A stretch of 64,000 nucleotides of DNA from an uncultured Roseicyclus sp. (lineage in GTDB: Bacteria > Pseudomonadota > Alphaproteobacteria > Rhodobacterales > Rhodobacteraceae): positions 1,026,501 through 1,090,500 of the forward strand of contig CANLEH010000001.1 of NCBI GenBank assembly GCA_947489665.1, given 5' to 3'. The translations under genes were made by a program, and so were the position numbers. Below are positions 7,847-14,822 of the stretch, piece by piece (positions within the stretch are counted from its first letter, which is position 1; each line of letters starts with the position of its first letter). Below the pieces are notes generated by a model. It made no database searches. It was given only the letters and a program-made list of their open reading frames with translations, and had not been told where the DNA came from.

Positions 7847-8434
7847 TTAGCCAGGCAAATCTCCAATCGCCTGCCGAAAATGCTTGCGACACAGGCTGAC
7901 GTAACGGTCATTCCCGCCCACCTCGATCTGCGCGCCTTCGCGCACCGCTTTTCCGTCTTCGCCCACGCGGATCACCATCGTGGCTTTCTTGCCGCAATGG
8001 CAGATGGTGCGGACTTCTCGCATCTCGTCAGCGAGCGCCAGAAGTGCTGCAGAGCCCGGAAAGAGCTCTCCCTGAAAGTCCACGCGCAAGCCATAGGCCA
8101 TGACGGGCACGCCCAAATCGTCTACCGCGCGAGCGAGTTGCCAGACTTGTTCGCGGGTCATCCATTGGGCCTCATCCACCAGCACGCAGGCGCATGGTTC
8201 TGCCGCTAGGCGCGTTTCGATCTTCGTAAAGAGGTCGTCGGCTTGGGTGTAGGTGTCGGCCTCGGCCTCGATCCCAATGCGGGAGCCGATTTTGCCGGTG
8301 CCTGCACGGTCGTCGAAATTGGCGGTCAGCAGGTAGGTCTGCATGCCCCGTTCGATGTAGTTGTAGGAGGCTTGCAACAGCAGGGTCGATTTGCCCGCAT
8401 TCATGGTGGAATAATGGAAATAGAGCTTGGCCAT
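7847..8434 (-). CDS. tdk: thymidine kinase, type II
   Basis: Thymidine kinase phosphorylates salvaged thymidine with ATP. The product has 195 residues, the expected size for the bacterial/human-cytosolic type. The P-loop is Ser-Thr-Met-Asn-Ala-Gly-Lys-Ser-Thr at residues 9-17, the Asp-Glu-Ala-Gln Walker B-like motif is near 88, and the lasso and zinc region show Cys-x-Cys-Gly-Lys-Lys-Ala near 145 with a partner Cys in Ser-Leu-Cys-Arg-Lys-His near 182. ATG at 8434 gives the standard N-terminus Met-Ala-Lys-Leu-Tyr-Phe; the longer frame is not needed. It is divergent from the HTH-like gene at 8541, with about 106 bases between them. Confidence 0.96.
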   Translation of the reverse strand: MAKLYFHYSTMNAGKSTLLLQASYNYIERGMQTYLLTANFDDRAGTGKIGSRIGIEAEADTYTQADDLFTKIETRLAAEPCACVLVDEAQWMTREQVWQLARAVDDLGVPVMAYGLRVDFQGELFPGSAALLALADEMREVRTICHCGKKATMVIRVGEDGKAVREGAQIEVGGNDRYVSLCRKHFRQAIGDLPG

Positions 8435-8540
8435 GGGGGTAGGTTTGGCCCATGAGGGGCGCAAGGACAAGACGAAGGCTATGGGCGTTGACGAATAGGG
8501 GCGGAAGCGGCTTTGCTGAACGGAGCAAGGGGATAAGACG

Positions 8541-9014
8541 ATGACCGAGACGGCCAAGGGCTATTTGAAGCGCCATACGGAGCGACTGATCAAGGATGTG
8601 GGCTATGCCGCCGCGTGTGAGTTGACGGGGCGGTCCAAGGCGACGCTGGGGCGTTATTTCTCGGAAAGCGATGAGCATGCAGACCGGTTCATGCCGGTTG
8701 ATGCGGTCGCGGCACTTGAGGCGGAGGCGTCGTTTCCCCATGTCACGGCGGCTTTGGCCGAACTCAACGGCGGGTCGCTGAGCTACGGGTCTGAGAAGCG
8801 CAATGCGATGCGGGGCGACAACCATGGCAATGTGAATGCCAATGTGATCGCGCTGAGCCAGCGATTTGCGACGCTGATGGGTGAGTACCAGATCTCGATC
8901 GAGGATGGCGTGATCTCGGTCAACGAGGCGCGGCGGCTGTTGGAAGAGACGCTGGAGCTGCAGAAAGTGCTGATCGAGATGAAGCTGCGGCTGGAGGCTG
9001 ACAGCCGGAGTTGA
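8541..9014 (+). CDS. small protein with possible helix-turn-helix
   Basis: A protein of 157 residues, predicted mainly helical. Residues 20-40 (Val-Gly-Tyr-Ala-Ala-Ala-Cys-Glu-Leu-Thr-Gly-Arg-Ser-Lys-Ala-Thr-Leu-Gly, then Arg-Tyr-Phe) read like a helix-turn-helix with an Arg/Lys-rich recognition helix, as in phage CII-like regulators. The C-terminal half (residues 115-155) is a charged helix of the coiled-coil type. No signal peptide is present. ATG at 8541 has AAGGGG eight bases upstream. It stands alone and is divergent from tdk. A DNA-binding regulator of unknown target is a reasonable inference; nothing nearby fixes the target. Confidence 0.6.
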   Translation: MTETAKGYLKRHTERLIKDVGYAAACELTGRSKATLGRYFSESDEHADRFMPVDAVAALEAEASFPHVTAALAELNGGSLSYGSEKRNAMRGDNHGNVNANVIALSQRFATLMGEYQISIEDGVISVNEARRLLEETLELQKVLIEMKLRLEADSRS

Positions 9015-9080
9015 AGGCCCGATGTGCACGCGTGCACAAGCGGTTCATGTGACTGAAAACGCTTTAGTTTCGTGTTGTCG

Positions 9081-9096
9081 TTAACCTTCGCTTAAC
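9081..9096 (+). promoter_or_regulatory. perfect CtrA-type site
   Basis: TTAA (9081-9084), seven bases, then TTAAC (9092-9096) exactly matches the alphaproteobacterial CtrA consensus TTAA-N7-TTAAC. It lies about 40 bases before the start of the secreted protein gene at 9135, where a CtrA-controlled promoter would be expected. Binding is inference. Confidence 0.6.
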
Positions 9097-9134
9097 CATC
9101 CCGCGGCGCCGAACGGCAAATGAAGGGGGATGGA

Positions 9135-10676
9135 ATGGATTGCCGGATCATTTGCATATCCGCAGGCCTTGCGGCTTTGGGGTTTGCGGCGCCGGTTGCT
9201 GCACAAGGATCTTATCCAAGCGACGAGATTTGCGTGCAGAGCATTCTGGCCCTGCATCTTTATGATCCCGGTCCCATCGACGGCATTCTGGGCCAGCGCA
9301 CCCGCGACATGGCCTACAGTTTTGCGACGGATTGGCGGCTGGACCCATTGCCGCCCTTGTCGGGGGCGACGGCGGCGGAATGGTGTGTGGCCCTGACAGC
9401 GGCGCAGCGCGGGGCGGATCAGCCGCTTGACCCGGCGCTGACGGACGGACCCGAGACGTTGCGATGTGTGGCGGACCCCGTGGACGGTTACGCGCGGGTG
9501 ATCACGGGGGAGGTGGACGGCGACCCGGTGGAGCTGCGCGTGGACGCGCGGTTTGGCGGGGCGGTGGGTTCGTTGACATGGCGCGGGCGCGAGTTTCTGA
9601 ACATCTACGACCATGGCCGCCAGATCAGTTATGCGTGGCACCTGAACGACCATGGGGAGTGCCTGAACCCGACGGAGCCGGGTGCGGCGCAGGACTATTT
9701 TCTGCAGTCTTCAACCACGCAAGTTCACGAGATTTGCGGGCTTGCGCTCAATCATCTGAGCACACGGATCAGCCCGGCCTATTGGACAGCCCCTGGCGAG
9801 CCTGCGTTTTGCGACAACGGGACGGAGGTGGGGGTGAACACCACACTGGTGTCCGAGAACGGCTTCGCGCGGGAGGTGATGATTGGGTATGAGGGGCTTG
9901 AAAATGTGATCCTGTTCGACGCCGTGATCACGTTGGAGCAGGATTACCGGTCACTTCGGGTGGAGGCGCCCACGGCGTACCTGACGCACGACTTCACGGC
10001 GCGCTACAGCTTTGATCCGCGCGACGGTGCGCTGATCCCGCGACCGGAAAGCATGGAGCTTTATGAGCCGTTTGCCTTCGTGCATTCGTCGACCCTGCCT
10101 GCCGTTCTGGCGACCGAGGATGGCGCCTTTGCATTGGGGGCCTACACGGCCATGGCAGGGGCGCAGTACCAGTTGCTGCACTACGATGTGCCGAATCCGT
10201 TTGATGCGAACAACAAGTGGAATATTCGCATCTCCTTCGTGCCAGCGCCCGCCGGCGATTATGTGTTCCGCACCTTCGCTGTGATCGGGACGCTGGAGCA
10301 AGTGCACGAGGGCATGGTGGCGCTGTCTGCGCTGCATCCGGTCGATGTGACGCCGGGTGAGGGTTATGTGGACCGTTTCGATTGCGATTGGATCGAAGGC
10401 TGGGCCTGGGACCCGGATGCGCCGAATGAGGCGATGATGGTCGATGTTGTCGATGTGGAGACCGGCGATGTTGTGCTGAGTGTCAGCGCCGGTGGACCGA
10501 GAGCGGATTTGGCGGAGGCGTTGGGGGACAACGGGCTGCACGCTTACAGTTTTCAGACATCCGAGATCCTGCCTGACGGCGGTCGCGGCCTGTTTTCGCT
10601 GCGGGTCCGGTCGTCGGAGACAGGATGGGCCAGCACGCCATTGATCCCTGGGCAGGTCGACCTCGACTGTCGCTAA
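9135..10676 (+). CDS. large secreted protein: peptidoglycan-binding-like head, unknown middle, GWAWDP domain
   Basis: A protein of 513 residues starting with a signal peptide ending near Val-Ala-Ala-Gln (about residue 25). Residues 30-90 look like a peptidoglycan-binding-type helical repeat (Tyr-Asp-Pro-Gly-Pro-Ile-Asp-Gly-Ile-Leu-Gly, then Thr-Arg). The middle (about 110-400) is beta-rich, with Phe-Gly-Gly-Ala-Val-Gly-Ser-Leu-Thr-Trp; I do not recognise its family, though the start resembles galactose-mutarotase-like sandwiches. Residues 405-480 carry Ile-Glu-Gly-Trp-Ala-Trp-Asp-Pro and Arg-Ala-Asp-Leu, the mark of a small beta domain often attached to alphaproteobacterial glycosyltransferases and cell-surface proteins. 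Six or more cysteines suggest periplasmic disulfides. ATG at 9135 is preferred over 9120 because AAGGGGGA lies between them. Confidence 0.75.
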   Translation: MDCRIICISAGLAALGFAAPVAAQGSYPSDEICVQSILALHLYDPGPIDGILGQRTRDMAYSFATDWRLDPLPPLSGATAAEWCVALTAAQRGADQPLDPALTDGPETLRCVADPVDGYARVITGEVDGDPVELRVDARFGGAVGSLTWRGREFLNIYDHGRQISYAWHLNDHGECLNPTEPGAAQDYFLQSSTTQVHEICGLALNHLSTRISPAYWTAPGEPAFCDNGTEVGVNTTLVSENGFAREVMIGYEGLENVILFDAVITLEQDYRSLRVEAPTAYLTHDFTARYSFDPRDGALIPRPESMELYEPFAFVHSSTLPAVLATEDGAFALGAYTAMAGAQYQLLHYDVPNPFDANNKWNIRISFVPAPAGDYVFRTFAVIGTLEQVHEGMVALSALHPVDVTPGEGYVDRFDCDWIEGWAWDPDAPNEAMMVDVVDVETGDVVLSVSAGGPRADLAEALGDNGLHAYSFQTSEILPDGGRGLFSLRVRSSETGWASTPLIPGQVDLDCR

Positions 10677-10763
10677 AGATCGGTTCTGTGAATTCGCCGT
10701 GAAATCCCCATGAATTGCGCGATTTCCCCACCGGCTCGGCCCGCGAATAGGCGGGAAATGTGA

Positions 10764-10769
10764 TATAAT
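10764..10769 (+). promoter_or_regulatory. consensus -10 element before the M4 protease gene
   Basis: TATAAT at 10764-10769 sits in the near-palindrome GTGATATAATTCAC (10760-10773), about 43 bases before the protease start. No good -35 hexamer is visible at the normal spacing. The symmetry around the -10 could be an operator. Confidence 0.4.
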
Positions 10770-10811
10770 TCACCCATTCAATTTCTGAAACTCAATTTGT
10801 GGAGCGAAGAG

Positions 10812-11900
10812 ATGTGTGAATTTCACAATCCAATCAATTGCATTGTCCCCCCTCACATGGTCGACGTCCTGATGCTGCGCGGCGATGCGTCCGTCCGGAA
10901 GATGGCTGAGGGACTCGTTAAAATCGGCTCAGCCGTGCGCGAAGCCCGCGCAGCCGAGCAAGGCAGCGGAATGGTGCCGAGGGACGGAGCGCAGGGCGTT
11001 TTCGTTTCGCGTGCCTTGGCCGAAGGGGCCGCGGCGGCCCATACGTGCGACCGGCGCGTGCATGACGGCGAAGAGAAGGCGGGCCTGCCCGGCAAGCTGG
11101 TACGGGCGGAGGGCGATCCGGCCACAGGCGACCCGGAAGTCGACCGCGCCTATGACGGGGCGGGTGACGTATTTTCCCTCTATTCGGAAGAATTCCAGCG
11201 CAATTCCATTGATGGGTTCGGAATGCCGATTGTTCAGACCGTTCATCACCGGCGCGATTACAACAACGCGTTCTGGAACGGCACGCAGATGGCCTATGGC
11301 GATGGCGACGGCGAGATCTTCTCCACCTTTACCGAACTCTCCGTCATCGCCCATGAGATTTCGCATGGGGTTGTGCAGCATTCCGGCGGCCTCATCTATC
11401 AGGGGCAATCGGGCGCGCTGAACGAAAGCTATGCGGATGTGTTCGGTGCAATGACCGCGCAGCGCAGCGCGGGCCAAAGTGTGTATGAGGCCGACTGGCT
11501 GGTCGGAAAAGGCATTCTTGGGCCTAACATCAACGGCAAGGCGTTGCGGTCGATGAAGGCGCCCGGCACGGCCTATTCCGATGCGCTTCTGGGGCAGGAT
11601 CCGCAGCCCTATCACATGGATTTCTACGTCGACACGACCTCGGACAATGGCGGTGTGCACATCAACTCTGGCATCCCGAACCACGCCTTTTACCTCTATT
11701 GCATGTACCTGGGCGGAAATTCCTGGGAGCGGCCCGGCCAGATCTGGTACAAAGCGCTGCAGAACATCAACAATCCCCATGCCACGTTCGGCGACTGGGC
11801 GGCTGAAACGCTGGATGCCGCGATCGAACTGCACGGGATTGGCAGCTATGAGATGCTGATGTTGCGGCGGGCGTGGAACCTTGTCGGGATCGACGTGTAA
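10812..11900 (+). CDS. protealysin-like M4 family metalloprotease
   Basis: A zinc endopeptidase of the thermolysin family, 362 residues. The zinc motif His-Glu-Ile-Ser-His is at 181-185 and the third ligand Glu at 205 in Gly-Ala-Leu-Asn-Glu-Ser-Tyr-Ala-Asp. Gly-Gly-Val-His-Ile-Asn-Ser-Gly further on supplies the catalytic His. There is no signal peptide and only a short pro-region of about 50-100 residues containing Cys-Ile-Val-Pro-Pro-His-Met (10-16), like the Pro-Pro-x-[Met/Leu] cysteine-switch element of protealysin precursors rather than the long thermolysin propeptide. ATG at 10812 has GGAG seven bases upstream. The next gene is a candidate emfourin, the partner inhibitor of this protease type. 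Confidence 0.93.
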   Translation: MCEFHNPINCIVPPHMVDVLMLRGDASVRKMAEGLVKIGSAVREARAAEQGSGMVPRDGAQGVFVSRALAEGAAAAHTCDRRVHDGEEKAGLPGKLVRAEGDPATGDPEVDRAYDGAGDVFSLYSEEFQRNSIDGFGMPIVQTVHHRRDYNNAFWNGTQMAYGDGDGEIFSTFTELSVIAHEISHGVVQHSGGLIYQGQSGALNESYADVFGAMTAQRSAGQSVYEADWLVGKGILGPNINGKALRSMKAPGTAYSDALLGQDPQPYHMDFYVDTTSDNGGVHINSGIPNHAFYLYCMYLGGNSWERPGQIWYKALQNINNPHATFGDWAAETLDAAIELHGIGSYEMLMLRRAWNLVGIDV

Positions 11901-11955
11901 GTCCTAGAAACGGATATGGGTGCAAATGGAGCCGGTGCTTGTCGGATGTGTTGCA

Positions 11956-12255
11956 ATGATCATTGAAGTCGTTTCGCAAGGCGGGTTCGGCGGGCTGACT
12001 GGTGTGCAGGTGACGCGCCGGGCTGTGGTGGAAGATTTGCCGTCCGCCGCGCAGGAGCAATATTGCGCCCGCTTCGATCCGGGCCATCTGTCGGAATTGG
12101 CGGCAGTGGTTCGCCCGTTGGGGGCGGCCGACACGATTTCCTATGAGATCACGGTGGTCGATGAAGAAGGCGCGCGGCACCATTTCGTCCTGGATGAAAC
12201 GTTGCTGCCCGCCGAGCTGCTGGATTTGATCGACGCCCTGCCGCGCGCCCGCTGA
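11956..12255 (+). CDS. candidate emfourin (protealysin inhibitor)
   Basis: A protein of 99 residues encoded 55 bases after the protealysin-like protease. Emfourin is a slow, tight-binding cytoplasmic inhibitor encoded next to protealysin in Serratia and in many bicistronic loci. The N-terminal pattern Ile-Ile-Glu-Val-Val-Ser-Gln-Gly-Gly-Phe-Gly-Gly-Leu agrees with the strand and Gly-Gly-Phe turn that I recall for this family, and the late part ends in an acidic helix. ATG at 11956 is chosen to match that start; GTG at 11920 or ATG at 11926 would add 10-12 residues, and none has a strong Shine-Dalgarno. Assignment rests on context plus this short motif. Confidence 0.7.
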   Translation: MIIEVVSQGGFGGLTGVQVTRRAVVEDLPSAAQEQYCARFDPGHLSELAAVVRPLGAADTISYEITVVDEEGARHHFVLDETLLPAELLDLIDALPRAR

Positions 12256-13380
12256 TCAGGCGGACTTCTCGATAATCACGGAGCCGACGGAATAGCCTGC
12301 GCCGAAGGAGCAGATGATGCCGGTGTCGCCCGGGGCGAGGTCGTCGGAATATTGTGCGAAGGCGATGATGGAGCCTGCGGAGGAGGTATTGGCGTAGTCT
12401 TGCAGGATGTTTGGCTGCTCGCCCGCTTCCGGCACACGGCCAAGGACCTTTTTGCCGATATAGTCGTTCATCGTTTTGTTGGCCTGATGCAGCCAGAGCC
12501 GTTTCAGGTCGCCCGCCGTCACGCCGGTGTCGTCCATATGCTCGGCGATGTGCTTTGAGACCAGCGGCAGCACTTCTTTGAAGACCTTGCGGCCTTCCTG
12601 CATGAACAGCATGTCGCGGCGGTCGTCCATGTGACCGTCACGGGTGCGGCGCAGGAAGCCATTGTTGTTGCGGATGTTGTTGGAGAATTGCGTGGCGCAG
12701 CGGGTGGATTTGATCGCGAAGTGCGGCCCCTTCGCATCCTCGGCGCGCTCAATCAGGACGGCGGTGGCGACATCGCCGAAAATGAAGTGGCAGTCGCGGT
12801 CGCGCCATTCGAGATGGGCAGAGCAAATCTCAGGGTTCACAACCAGCGCCTTGCGGATGGAACCGGACCGGATCATGTCCGCGGCCGCCTGAATGCCGAA
12901 GGTGGCCGACGAGCAGGCGACGTTCATGTCAAACCCGAAGCCGCCGGTGCCAAGGGCCTGCTGGATCTCGATGGCAATCGCGGGATAAGCGCGTTCGTGG
13001 TTGGAGGCGGCGCAGAGGACGGCATCAACCTCGGACGCGTCCACGCCTGCCATGTCGAGAGCCTTGCGGCAGGCATCAACGCCCATTTCGGCCATGACGG
13101 AGATCTCGTCCATCGCGCGGTCTGGCAACCAGGGATGCATGGCGTTGGGGTCGAGGATGCCGTCCTTGTTCAGGACGAAACGGGATTCGATGCCTGAGGC
13201 GGCGACAATGAACTCGGACGAGGAATGGGCCATAGGTTCAGCCGCGCCAGCGTCGATCTCAGCCGCGTGCTCCGCGTTCCACTTATCGGCATAGGCGTTG
13301 AAGGCCACGACAAGTTCGTCGTTGGAGATGCTGAGCTCGGGCGTGAAAACACCCGATCCGGTAATGGCTGGTTCAAACAT
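12256..13380 (-). CDS. beta-ketoacyl-ACP synthase III-like enzyme
   Basis: A thiolase-fold condensing enzyme of 374 residues. The KAS III triad is visible: Cys156 in Asn-Val-Ala-Cys-Ser-Ser-Ala, His298 in Trp-Leu-His-Gln-Ala-Asn, and Asn331 in Tyr-Ala-Asn-Thr-Ser-Ser-Ala-Gly. The usual chromosomal FabH is about 320 residues, so this longer form with a distinctive N-terminus (Asp-Glu-Leu-Val-Val-Ala-Phe-Asn) is more likely a second FabH-type enzyme that condenses an unusual starter or makes a specialised acyl chain. It lies last in a minus-strand run with two VOC proteins and a small unknown protein. Its stop abuts that of the emfourin candidate. Confidence 0.88.
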   Translation of the reverse strand: MFEPAITGSGVFTPELSISNDELVVAFNAYADKWNAEHAAEIDAGAAEPMAHSSSEFIVAASGIESRFVLNKDGILDPNAMHPWLPDRAMDEISVMAEMGVDACRKALDMAGVDASEVDAVLCAASNHERAYPAIAIEIQQALGTGGFGFDMNVACSSATFGIQAAADMIRSGSIRKALVVNPEICSAHLEWRDRDCHFIFGDVATAVLIERAEDAKGPHFAIKSTRCATQFSNNIRNNNGFLRRTRDGHMDDRRDMLFMQEGRKVFKEVLPLVSKHIAEHMDDTGVTAGDLKRLWLHQANKTMNDYIGKKVLGRVPEAGEQPNILQDYANTSSAGSIIAFAQYSDDLAPGDTGIICSFGAGYSVGSVIIEKSA

Positions 13381-13446
13381 GGCGCTCTTCCTTGGCGAGG
13401 GCTTTCACTTGCGCGCGAAAGCATTGCGCCGTCAAGGCGGCTGACG

Positions 13447-13839
13447 CTACGTCGCGGCTTCTGGAGCGTGGCACACGGCCTCGATATTGTTGCCATCGGG
13501 GTCGAGGACAAATGCGCCGTAATAATGCTCATGGTAATGGGGGCGCAGACCGGGCGCGCCGTTGTCGGTCCCGCCCGCCGCTAGGGCGGCTGTATTAAAC
13601 GCATCGACGTCGGCGCGGGTATTTGCGCTGAAGGCGAAATGCACCGGCGGCGTTTGCGCGCCGCCCTCGTTGATCCAGAATTGCGGGCGGTCGCGGCCAT
13701 AGCCGCCGACCTGTTCGCCGCCGGTATGTTCAGGCGGGACAGTGAAGAGGTACGTGATGCCCAGCGGGGCAAGGGCCCGGTCGTAGAAGGCGCGGGCCTT
13801 TGCAAAGTCGGATACGGAGAGGCCGGTATGGTCGATCAT
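13447..13839 (-). CDS. VOC family protein (glyoxalase/dioxygenase superfamily)
   Basis: A protein of 130 residues with the paired beta-alpha-beta-beta-beta units of the vicinal oxygen chelate fold. It starts Met-Ile-Asp-His-Thr-Gly-Leu-Ser-Val-Ser-Asp (His4 a likely metal ligand), has Pro-Val-His-Phe-Ala-Phe in the middle and Phe-Val-Leu-Asp-Pro-Asp-Gly-Asn-Asn-Ile-Glu-Ala-Val at the end, supplying the conserved His and Glu. The substrate cannot be read from sequence; glyoxalase-like or resistance-type activities are known in the family. ATG at 13839 with AAGG upstream gives the standard N-terminus; the longer frame from 13881 does not. It lies 22 bases after the small NTF2-like gene. Confidence 0.88.
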   Translation of the reverse strand: MIDHTGLSVSDFAKARAFYDRALAPLGITYLFTVPPEHTGGEQVGGYGRDRPQFWINEGGAQTPPVHFAFSANTRADVDAFNTAALAAGGTDNGAPGLRPHYHEHYYGAFVLDPDGNNIEAVCHAPEAAT

Positions 13840-13861
13840 GGGCGGGCCTTTGATATGGGTG

Positions 13862-14344
13862 TCACTTTCGCTGTCCTGCAAGGCGGGTCATTGCATCGAG
13901 CATGTGGAGGGGCAGCGTATCAGGTGCGCCGGAATAGCCATTCCCGGCGACGCACCAGCTGCCATCGACACAGCGCAACGTGTTACTGACCTTGTAGCTT
14001 TCGACGATGTTGTTGTCCTGATCGACCAGCCACGTGGTGTGGTTTCCGACAATTGTCTCGATGTCTGCAAAGCTGGCATGGGTGCAGTGGCGTGACCGCC
14101 GCGCGATGTTGCGCATGGCCATCCGGTTGCGCATGTCGTCGAAGCCTGCGCGCAGTTGTGCGAGATCCTCGACCAGAAACACTTCTTCGTGCGACTGGAC
14201 GGAATACGGCAGCAGGATTTTCGCCGCGAATGCATCGAAGTTGGAGGCTTCGATGTACGCGTCCAACTGGTCGATAAGGCCTTGATAGATCTTCTGAGCG
14301 TCGTCCGATGGGGTCGTCACGGTGGCACTATCGGTGCTGGTCAA
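13862..14344 (-). CDS. small protein of unknown function, possibly NTF2-like
   Basis: A protein of 160 residues without signal peptide. It has a helical first third (Ile-Asp-Gln-Leu-Asp-Ala-Tyr-Ile-Glu-Ala) and a strand-rich end (Thr-Thr-Trp-Leu-Val-Asp-Gln, Cys-Val-Asp-Gly-Ser-Trp-Cys-Val-Ala). The arrangement of helices, then a curved sheet ending in a Trp-x-Val strand, resembles SnoaL/NTF2-like proteins, but I cannot confirm it. The start overlaps the upstream VOC gene by 17 bases and the downstream VOC gene follows by 22 bases, so it belongs to the same transcription unit. Confidence 0.65.
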   Translation of the reverse strand: MTSTDSATVTTPSDDAQKIYQGLIDQLDAYIEASNFDAFAAKILLPYSVQSHEEVFLVEDLAQLRAGFDDMRNRMAMRNIARRSRHCTHASFADIETIVGNHTTWLVDQDNNIVESYKVSNTLRCVDGSWCVAGNGYSGAPDTLPLHMLDAMTRLAGQRK

Positions 14345-14696
14345 TCAGGATGACATTGCCGTCCGGGTCGCGTGTGACGAAACTTGCGGGCCCGTCAGCC
14401 TCGCCTTGCTCCTGCTCAACCGGATAGCCGGCTTTGGCGACAATCTCCTTGATGGCGCGGACATCATCGAAGGGGTCCACGTTTTGCGCTTTCTGGTCCC
14501 AGCCGGGATTGAAGGTGAGCAGATTGCCCTCAAACATGCCGTGAAACAGGCCGATTAGCGTGTCGCCGTTCTTCATGATCAGAAAGCCGTGGTCGGGATC
14601 ACCGCCCATGGCCGAAAAGCCGAGTGTTTCGTAGAATGCGCGGGAGGCGGCAAGGTCCTTGACCGCTAGTGACATTGAAAAGGCGCCGAGTTTCAT
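14328..14696 (-). CDS. VOC family protein (glyoxalase superfamily)
   Basis: A protein of 122 residues, first gene of a four-gene minus-strand unit. It starts Met-Lys-Leu-Gly-Ala-Phe-Ser-Met-Ser-Leu-Ala-Val-Lys-Asp-Leu, followed by Arg-Ala-Phe-Tyr-Glu-Thr-Leu-Gly-Phe, and ends in Phe-Val-Thr-Arg-Asp-Pro-Asp-Gly-Asn-Val-Ile-Leu-Ile-Asp-Gln-His. The metal-ligand pattern is degenerate (no His in the first strand), as in many binding or resistance-type VOC proteins. ATG at 14696 has AGGAG eight bases upstream. A GATAC-N4-GTATC palindrome lies about 45 bases upstream of the start. Confidence 0.87.
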   Translation of the reverse strand: MKLGAFSMSLAVKDLAASRAFYETLGFSAMGGDPDHGFLIMKNGDTLIGLFHGMFEGNLLTFNPGWDQKAQNVDPFDDVRAIKEIVAKAGYPVEQEQGEADGPASFVTRDPDGNVILIDQHR

Positions 14697-14738
14697 CACC
14701 GCTACTCCTGAACACATATAATCCGGTTACGATACGCC

Positions 14739-14752
14739 GATACGTCTGTATC
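14739..14752. promoter_or_regulatory. candidate operator between the VOC unit and lolC
   Basis: GATAC-GTCT-GTATC is a perfect inverted repeat, with a further GATAC at 14731-14735. The form suits a TetR/AcrR-type repressor. It lies 43 bases before the VOC start on the minus strand and 70 bases before lolC on the plus strand. No regulator gene is adjacent. Confidence 0.4.
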
Positions 14753-14822
14753 ACAAGGGTTTCGGTTGACTTGGCCACAGGAATGGCGAGGTTGCGCTTA
14801 AGACCAACAAAGGCACGAGCAA

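Noticed and set aside
9464-9892. Alternative plus-strand frame inside the secreted protein gene
   Set aside because: The main frame has signal peptide, Shine-Dalgarno and recognisable end domain; this one is Gly/Arg-rich shadow coding typical of GC-rich DNA.
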